NCBI RefSeq assembly: GCF_000002235.5
Contig: NW_022145615.1
Location: forward strand, 17,518,512 to 17,582,511
Origin: Strongylocentrotus purpuratus
Taxonomy: Eukaryota; Echinodermata; Echinoidea; Camarodonta; Strongylocentrotidae
Direction: 5' to 3'
DNA: 64,000 nt
Positions 34,901-45,215 of the stretch are shown one piece after another; position 1 is the stretch's first letter, and each line of letters opens with the position of its first letter. Under the pieces are notes generated by a model. It worked only from the letters and a program-made list of their open reading frames with translations, was not told where the DNA came from and did not search any database. The position numbers and the translations under genes were made by a program.

Positions 34901-37900
34901 CTGCACAAATCAACAAGAAAAAATAGTGGATTATGGCTTATTAACATACGAGGCAAATAACTGCATTGTTGTTTTTGTTTTTGTTGTTTTTTAACATGGA
35001 AATGTATTGCCAGTAGGGATGAATGAAAAGCATAAGTGTGCAACAAGGTTTCATGAATACCAGTTCTCACTATTTGTATGTTTGGCAAGACATTAATCTA
35101 CAATTGCCCCACTCCGCCCAGTTGAGGTAAATGGATACCTGCTGGCAGGAATTAGTTCCTTGAAATGCTAGAGCGCTTACGTCCATGTGAAGTATATTAT
35201 GCTTATCTCATCATATAGATAAAAACACTAGTTGACTGCATACCGCGAATGAGCCTTTAGAATCCCCTACACAACCATCTACACTACATACACATATAAC
35301 TGGATTTATGCTCATTAATGAACTTGAACGTGTAGATAAATACACATCATCTCAAACAAAGTTGTGAATATATGTTGGATTCTATTAGATACCTGTTGTA
35401 TCTAGTTATTATCCTTAACTGCCCTTGATATGGAACTCAAACAAAAGAAAGATATTGATTCAGATTGAATATGTAAAGATGTTGTGATCCAGTGGATAAT
35501 TCTCCCGACTGTGAACCACAAGCTACAGGGTTCGAATCCCTGTCACAGCACTAACGTCTTTGGCAAGACATTAATCTACAATTGCCACACTCCACCCAGG
35601 TGAGGTAAATGGGTACCTGGCAGGAATTAGTTCCTTGAAATACTTGAGCGCTGCAATGGCAGCCGAGCTAAATCCAGGGTAATAACAATGGAGTGCCATA
35701 TTATTATTATTATGTATAAATTGACCATGTACAAAACATTTCAATAAAAACATAGAAATACCTACTTTTGACCTTGTGCCTTGCATCATTGAGAGCAGTC
35801 ATTCCCTTGACCTCTTTGAAAGTCACATAGTCTCCTGTCTCCAGACCATGATATTGCTGATCCAAGCATGTCACTACGCCAGGATTGTCCTATATATCAG
35901 ATCAGGACAAAATCAAGGATTAGTATTGATACTTGTATCTATGGTAGGTAGTTAATGAGTTTACAGGTTCATATCAGGTTCTAGTTAAAGTTTTTATCAC
36001 ATTCCATTAAAAAACATACCATTAAAACTAAGAACATGAATAATATGAACAATTGCATATGTATATATAAACAAAACATTACAGTAAAACGAAAATGTAG
36101 AAGGGAGAACCCTAACAAATATAGAAATTGAACAATATGTACTACAAGCACAAAATATAACTTAACAAACCAACAAAGTAAACAGAATATGAACGAACAC
36201 TCTAAGCGCAACAAACATTATAAAAAGGAATAAGTTGCTCAATAGTCATGACAGTAGGATCTTATAATATATTAGCTATGTTTTTTTTTTTTAAAGTTAA
36301 GTGATGGGCAAGATTTAAGTTTAACAGAAAGAGAATTCCAAAGCTAAGTGTTACCAAAAGAATATATAAACAATTTGAAAACTAAAGCTTCTCATAAAAC
36401 AACAAACTTGGTTGAATAGATTATAAACAAATCAGTACGGTAACATGGATAATATTATATATATCATAAGAACAAATCAAATCAAATATTTAACAATGGC
36501 TGAAACTCTTTGAGCCTACTGTATAAAGCATGTAGACCAAGATCATCAACATGACATACATGTTAGTCATGTCTTCTTACCAAACTTTTTCAAACTTGTT
36601 TTCATTAATCATTAACATTTTACAATGAACTATACATGTACATCTTAATTGTAAATGTTATGTACTACATATCTCAATGACATCTCAAAGGCAGAACTAA
36701 CCGATGATAATTATAATAATATGCTTATTAAAAAATTTCAATGGATTTTGAAAGAAATGTTCTGAATTAATTGCCTTTAACAACCTGGTATCAGGTAAAT
36801 TTCTCTCCATAACCAAGTCTGTAATTAGATTACTTCTTCTAAAATACTCCTCTCCTTTCAGAGATGCTAAAGTTAGGTCTATATACAATACATGACCTGA
36901 TATACTGCAGACTTTGGCGTTTTCACGACAGGGGTTAAACGCACAAAAACAGACTATGGTTTTCTAGAAATGACATATTGATGCACAGTTTGTAAAGCAG
37001 GGATGCCAGTTAGAATTGATCAGAGGGCCTGAAAATCACCTAAAATGAGCTATTTTCTACACAAAAAAAGCCTAAACTATGGTCTGAAAATAACTTGCCA
37101 GGGCCTGAATTCAAGCTATTGCCTGAAAATTGGCATCCCTGGTAAAGATTCAAGATTCAAGATTAAGCCTCACCTTAGTGACATCTGCAATGAACACTTG
37201 CATTGGCTCTTCTCCATTGACATCCTGCACGGTGAACTCATCACCAAAGTCACAGAAGCAGTAGCTGTACAGACCATATACATCAGCTGCTATGAACTGA
37301 GAGAGACAGCAAAGGACAAGTTGAAGGGGGGTGTAACATTGCATATACTGGTTAACGCCATCTACGACTTCTGCACGTAAACGAATGGACTTGATCGACG
37401 GTCAGCGTGCTAGTGTTCACGAAACAGACCAAAGTTCTCCTTATGCTTCGGTCTGGCGTATGTTGCACGCACATAAATACTGCGGTCGCGTCGTCCGTAG
37501 TCGTATTATACCCGATGGCCCCGAGTCAGGCCACGGGAAAGACACGTAGTCTCGTTAGGCTACACCCCCTTTAAAGTCAATCAACACAGTCATTCATCGA
37601 TATAAAATAAGCTCAGGATTTAAAATAACTGGGCCCTGTTTCTACAATAACAAATGCTAAATATCTATGATAAATAGATAACAAATTTTCTCTCAGCCAA
37701 TCAAATGCGGCGATTTCAGTAGCTTATAACAGTGATTGTAACTAGTTATTGATAACAAGTCTTATGAGACAGGGCTCTGGCTTCATGAGGAAGCACCATG
37801 TGTGTACATGCATCAATGCTTCCTCCTAAGAATATCATCTCTTAATTGTTTACAAATAATGTTATTCATTCTAATCAGTTTATTTTTTCATCATGTCAAA

Positions 37901-38564
37901 ACAAACATTACTCTGGCTCAGCTATTAGACTAATTTGATCTAATCATATAAGTTTCTACTTTACCAGTGAATTATATCTTTTCTAAAACATATACATGTA
38001 CCTGCTGATTCAGTCACAATGTATTAAAAAAAATATCTTATGATGAAACGAGATACAAGTATTAATAGCTATTGTCCTTGCCCTCCCCAATTTTCATATA
38101 AAATAATTTTCAAATTTAAATTGTTTCCATTATGTTTCTTGAGAATGTCACATATCAAAGCTCACATCTTAACGTATTCAACAACGGCTCTAATTCAAAC
38201 AGCCTGTCTTTCATTCTTGAGTTACAAAAAACACCAAAAACATCAAATTTTATTTACCAGTGATCGCTTTCAATCATTAGAATGTACTCAGTCAGAGACT
38301 CCCGTCTAAAATATCAAATCTTCATCAAACACTGACAAATTTGAAGGAAATTGGTATATACAGTCAAAGGCCATCCAACTAAAACAGAGAAAGTGGCCAC
38401 TGTACACAGGTAGCCTTTCTAGACGGGTTGTACAAAACACATTTCGTTTTCAAGGAGACAAAATACATAGACACTAAGTTCTTTTCCCGGCATCCATGTG
38501 ACTCTTTTCCAAATGCATGTACTCTTGTTTTGTATTCAATGATTTTCTTTGCTTTTGCCGAATA

Positions 38565-38611
<47 letters not shown>

Positions 38612-41600
38612 CAAGTTTGACTGTACCTTGATTTGAGGGGTCTGAGCCCTACAGAACTCATTGATCTTAAGCTGAAGACCGAGCGGTGTTTCTGTTAGGA
38701 CGACACACTGGAACTGTTTGAGGAAGGTCAGGTCAGAGTTGTCAGCTAACGTCTGTTGACTCAGCTTGATGCTCACATAGGGGTTCAACTCAGCCAGTCG
38801 GCTATAAGTTGCTTGAGCCCTTACAACAACAATTAAAATGGAGCAAATCATTAGAATACAGGGAAAACTTGACATAGCGAGATCTGCTATAGCGAGGTAA
38901 CATTTACAACAAGGATATTGTCACAGGCCCAAATCAATTTATGTGTAATTCTATGGCGGCATGAACCTCTTATGACGACTTTTCGGCTATTATGAGCTAA
39001 AACAAAGAAAAACATTGTTAAAGATAAACTTGAGTTCTGGTAAAAAAAGAAAATGAATTCTCACAAAATCTAACGAAATATACACTGAATGTTCAAGATT
39101 ACAAATAAATGTCATGTGCCAAACAATTTGGGAAGAAAATGTATACTGGCTGAGTAATGAGCATAGAAAGATTAGGAAATCAGGGTAGTACTAGCCCCGA
39201 CACCATGTGTGTTGTCCCATATACATCTTTCTGTGTAAGTGATTGTTACTTTACCAAGACTCTGCCAAATTTATGATGATTTTGATGACTCCAAAACCTT
39301 GCATTACACACCATTACTTACATGCTATATGATCAACTTTTCTGATCCATTCCACACCTTTTCTTTCACAATGCAATCGCATTACCAGAACTCAAGTTTA
39401 ACTTTAATCATTCCTGTTATAATGAGCAATTTTCACTGCTCTTCAATCGTAAGACAAAAAATTGGAGCACAACCTTCTTTTGCCCCAAGATTATTGCACA
39501 CAAATCACATGGTTCGCGGTTGGAGTCCCAAGACATTAATGTACATTTGCTACTCTCCACCCAGGTGTTAAATGGGTACCCGGTAGGATGAAACGCTATT
39601 ATATTACACAAATAAAGTGTTTACCTGGTCTTGTTGGCTTTAGCATCCTGTTCTCTGAGGAAGAACTGTGTTCCCAGATCTTTCACACTGCAGGACTTGC
39701 CATCATTGATCGTCAAGGACTGCAACAGACACAAGAAATAAATAAGATATATAAAAAGGTGATCATTAAAGGAAGGTGATCATTAAAGGAAAATGAAGAT
39801 AGGAAAACAAATGACACAGGTCCATAATCAGAAAATTCACTAGGATGTAGGACATCCTTAACCACTAAATACATATAATATATAAAATACAAAATGAAAT
39901 ATATATTCAAAATAAATACTACTGTGGCCATGTCCATAGATAAATCTACCCATCATCTACCTGATCAAGTTAAAAAATCAGAAAATGCAAGTAAAACGAA
40001 AAAAGTAAGTAGTCTATTTGGAGCCACAAACTCTGCATTATATGAGTTAACAACCTTGTGGCTACAAACAGACAAATTGATATATCCCTAGGTGTAGAGA
40101 CTATTAAATGCTCATTTTTTTAATGCAAACAAAATCCTTGTGAAAGTTAATTTCCTCTTAAGAAATGCTAACAGCAAATCTATGATGGTAATAATACAAG
40201 GCGCTGTTTTCAAAGAGCTTGAATGTGAATAGGATACCCCCAAAAAAAGACATACACACACAAAAAAAAGAAGTGTGGAAATCATTCATGTTATATTGCT
40301 TTGATATGCTTGGGTTAGTGTAGATTAAGTTTTAATTACCTTTTTTATTATCAGATAATCAAATAAACTGAATTATATTGATGTACACAATAGTATCTCA
40401 ATAAAGAGATTTATCAAGTGATCACATGTTTCTTACCTTTATTCCAGCAAGTACAATATTCTTGGCTGTATGAGTAGAAAATACAAGAAAAATATTTAAA
40501 ATTCTCATATAATCAACATCATTTAAGGGTGTAAAGCATTCATTCTATGAAAATCCAGCCAAAATAAAGTCACACAATTTGCAAACCATTTGACCCTAGA
40601 CTTGATCAATGCAAAAGATATTGGTATAGCTTTACCCTGAATATTTCCTTTCTTAATGTAAAAGTATATCTTGCATGACCCTCAGTTAGACTGACTAAAT
40701 ACTACATGCAGATATAATGGCAACAGCAGAGTGTACTCAGATTTACACTGTGTAAAAAAAAGTAATTTACCTGATTTGAAATAAAACAAATACATGATAA
40801 TAACAGATACCACACGACATTGAAGTATTTTTTTTTAATTGCCAAAAAGAGGATGCCCCTTTTAGTAGAGGTACATGATGTGCAGCACTGTTATAATTAA
40901 AAGAGTTACCTATTTCTACCCCTATTCCACCGAGTCCACTGAGAAAGACATTAGAGGTAGCCATCTGTTTCATAGCATGGTCTCCAAGGACATAGCGCTG
41001 ACGGCTGCAAGAAAAAAGGGAGAGAAGGGTTAGCATACGGTAAAATACCACCTCGCTTTGAAGAAATAGGTGCATATATGTTAACTCTTTATTCAACATG
41101 GAGTCTGAATTTATGTAATGTTTGTGACCCGTGTTTTCTTATTATCCATTCTCATTATCAATATTTATTATAAACAGCTCAATTTGTAGACACACATACA
41201 AGAATTAACTCCGACTTTAAATACAATCATTATGAAATATTGTACTCATAAGCTTTGATTAATATTTTTGATGTGTAATAATTTGATTGTTATTCATTTA
41301 TTTATGTATCAAAGCCTGCAGTGTCTGTGACTTTGTGCACATTATTTCTACCATTGTTATCTATCCGTTTGTATTTTTATTTTTATTTGAAATCAAACCT
41401 CAAGTTTTGGTTGCAATCAAGAAATTATGATAACAATGGAATTGAAACGCAGGACTGCCACTTTGTTAGGAATATATTATAGATGTACCTGTGATAAAAG
41501 TCGACTGTGGCAGTCCCCTGATTGGTCCATTGGTTGACCAAAGCAGGCAAAGAGTTAGTGTTTGCAAGAACAACACGTTAGACAAAGTAAAAGTATAACT

Positions 41601-42872
41601 TCACCATTATCCTTCCCCTGTTGATGAACAATTCTACTTAGAAATTATTTTGAAATTGTAAACCAAAACATGGAGATATATCTAAATGAGGAGGTAAGAA
41701 ACAAGTTAAGATTTCCAAACCTATAAAGGCTGTCATCAATGTCTGCGTTGTCAGCCATCTTGGTATGCTTGGATGCTGGGACGTTGTCCGGGGCAAGACC
41801 GTGTTTAGGAGATGTCTCTTTTTTAGTTAACTGAAAGACAAAAGAAAACAACTTCATAGTTCAGGGAGATGAAGTTTGGTATAATTCTCAATACTACGAA
41901 ACAAATAACAAAATCAAAATGGAAAACAGCACACACATACACATGTATGATATTTCCAACATCATATTAGCTTCTGGTTGCACGGATGAAAGCATTCCCT
42001 GTCTGTCAAGTGTCAATGTGTAAAATTCCCTTTTTTTTTACGTACATTCCTCGTGTAATATGTCATGCAGTATAGCAGATAAGATTTAGTCCTATCTTGT
42101 ATGCATTATTTTCATAATCATGATGTATCAAAATTCATGCATATATATGCCTTTGTGAAGCGCCTCATACATATTATTTCATTCACCTGTTACAAATAAA
42201 TGTATTTTAATGGTCAGAATTCAAATTGCATACATTAGCTGTTGCTAGTTAGGACAAACACTATGGCTTGCCCCATGTGAAAACATATAATATACGCAAT
42301 TTACATTCTGACTATTGAAATCAAATTATTAAAAACAGGAGAATGAAATAATTTGTATCGGGGCACTTTAGTTTAAATTTGTTTACAATTCAAAGTGGCT
42401 TAAAAGATTAAAGACATTTTGGACATATTAACTTGTCTGAAACCACATAAATAAATACACGCCATTTATTATACCGCCCAGTGAGTAAATAGTTACAGAA
42501 AAAAAAATATCTGAGGAGATACGTACGGGATAAAAACTAAAGAGGGATGGTTTTGAAAGATAAATGACACTATTTTTATACCAATGACCTATCACCCAAA
42601 TTAGGAAGATCTCCTCACATCACAAATATCATTCATAACATTCAAAATATTAAAGTGTATGAGGTAGACATTGTGAATGAACCTGTACATCAAAGTAGCT
42701 CTCTTGCCGTGGATTTTAGCAAAATTAAAGCAGCATTATGAAATCCACCGTGACTGTAACTTGGAGAGCTTGATCAGCCGTACATTGCCGCTCTAGAAAC
42801 ACAAGTGATTGTAAATTTTGTACAAGATATCATTTATCTTATGGTCACACACACATACATACCGGTATAATA

Positions 42873-42924
<52 letters not shown>

Positions 42925-45176
42925 GCAAGGCCTCTAGGGGGCACTAGAACAAAAAACTCATGGAAGATTCCAAATTGTTTATTCTGTGTGAGTACTTGAC
43001 TGATAAGCTTTCAGAGTAAAGTCCAATCCCTTAGTTATTTCTGGTCATTTCTAGACACTAAAATTTTTTCAAAGTTGCTGGACAAGTAGAATGACTTAAA
43101 ACAGGAATAAACATGTTTCATGTCTGCAAACAGAGTTAAAATCCCAATTTTTAGATTAGACATGTTTAATATAAAAGAATTCCCCCAAAGAGCATTTAAA
43201 GTGAATAGTGATTAAATTTGCCTTCCATATTTACAGTTTTCCTAGGTGGAGATGGGTAGAGAGAAAGAGAAAGAGAGAAAAAAGATAGGGAGAAAATGAG
43301 AGAGGAGAGAGAAATAAATAAATATACAAGGGGAGAGAAATAGAGGGTACTTTGAATCTAGGCCCCATTACCTATTTCCCCTTCTAGATTAGCGTTCACA
43401 TTAAGTGTTTCTATTCTACTTGTTTGGAATTTTAGGTAATGAATCAATTTATGTGAATGTTTTTTGCTTTAGCAAGAAAACTATAATGTGGACTGTGGAT
43501 TACATGGTTTGCGGTTCAAGCCCCGCCGTAGCACTAATGTCCTATGGAAAGACATTTACCTAGCTCTACATTTGTAACTCTCCACCAAGGAGTCAAATGG
43601 GAAACAAGGGAAGGAATTCGTTGATTCTTGAATGTTGGGATTAACAAAATAGGCAGCCTAGCAGAGCTGGGTTTGTTGACCAAATTGAAATTGATATGTA
43701 CGAGATTTAAAAAAAAAAAAAAAAAGTCCACAAGTCCAAAAGCCAGTGTGCAATGTTCGTTGGGTGTAGGAAGGGGGGGGGGGATTATATACTGTTTATA
43801 CTATCATAGTCGACTACGGACACTTTTTAATTTCATATTTTTCATTTTTGTTTACATCACTATTCATGCAGGGGAATGGATGTTAAATATCATGCAAGAC
43901 GTCTAGGTGATATCCACTCCAGCAAAGCATAGAGAGTCAATGCTATTGTGTATTGACCTCTAGCACTACCCTACGTGTTAATAGGCAGAATTGCACGCAC
44001 GAATAGTCCATACACACATAACACACAAATGTACGCAATATCGATGTGGCTGATCGGCAAGTTTGACAGTAGACTCACGATTTGAATTTTTAAATCATTC
44101 TTTCTAACATCGGTAAGTTGAACAAATTGTCTTTTCCTGCTACTTAGGTGCCATCAATTGTCACTAAAGTACCGATTTTTAGTGAAATCAGTTGAGTTTT
44201 TTGTACGAGGTGTTTGAAATGTTGAGAATCAATGGCACGTAGGGTAGCATGCCCAGTATTCGGTCCATTCCCAGTATTCAGTCAGACAGCCATTTCAACA
44301 GCTGTAACAATTAAACAAATAATTTATCAAGCCCCTTGTTTTATTATTCTCTAGAAAGAAAACATACAAATGCATAATTATATACGTAGAAGGTGAAAGT
44401 TGAAGTTCCTCCTTCTATACACTTTCTCAAACTCCTCGAAGGCTCTCCAACTTTCTCTCCCTCCCCCATCTCTCTCTCTCTTGATTTTAATGTTTGTTTT
44501 ACCTTAATACCGGTACTTATTTTTAAATAGATTGTACCCTCTTCTTCTCTTGGTACTTTTTTAATGCATTGCAATCCTCCTTCCGTCTCTCTAACTGCTC
44601 ACTCTCTTTCTGCATGTCTCTCTCTCTCTCATTCTCAATAATGTACCTTTTCTTTAATTCTCTCTCTCTCTCTCTCTGTATCTCTGTCTCTCTCATTCTA
44701 ACTGCTTTCTCACTAGTGTACCTTTCTATTCTCTCTCTCTCTCTCTCATTCTAACTGCTCACTCTATCGTATTTTTTTTTCTCTCTCTCTCTCTCTCTCA
44801 TTCTATATTTGTGTGTCTTTTCAACAGCTCACTCTCTCCCTAACTGTGCTCTATCTATTATCTGTTCTTCTATCTACTCTCTGTCTTTCTAACTTTCTTT
44901 CTATACGTAATATTTCTCCCCTTCGTACATCTACACACTACATCAGAAGGTTAATTTCCAGGGTGGGTAACTGTGTAAAAAGTGTTCTAGTATTTTTAAT
45001 CAAATCAAATTAAATTGATCATCTGACATCAGTAGACATCTGTCCGAAATATTGTCTTCCTTGGTAGTTTAGTACAGATATCGTCACTGTTTTCACGAAG
45101 TGACGGTAGTGAAAAAAAATTGCATTCACTTTGGGTTACGATTTTCCTCACTACCGTCACTTCGTGAAAACAAGGA

Positions 45177-45215
<39 letters not shown>

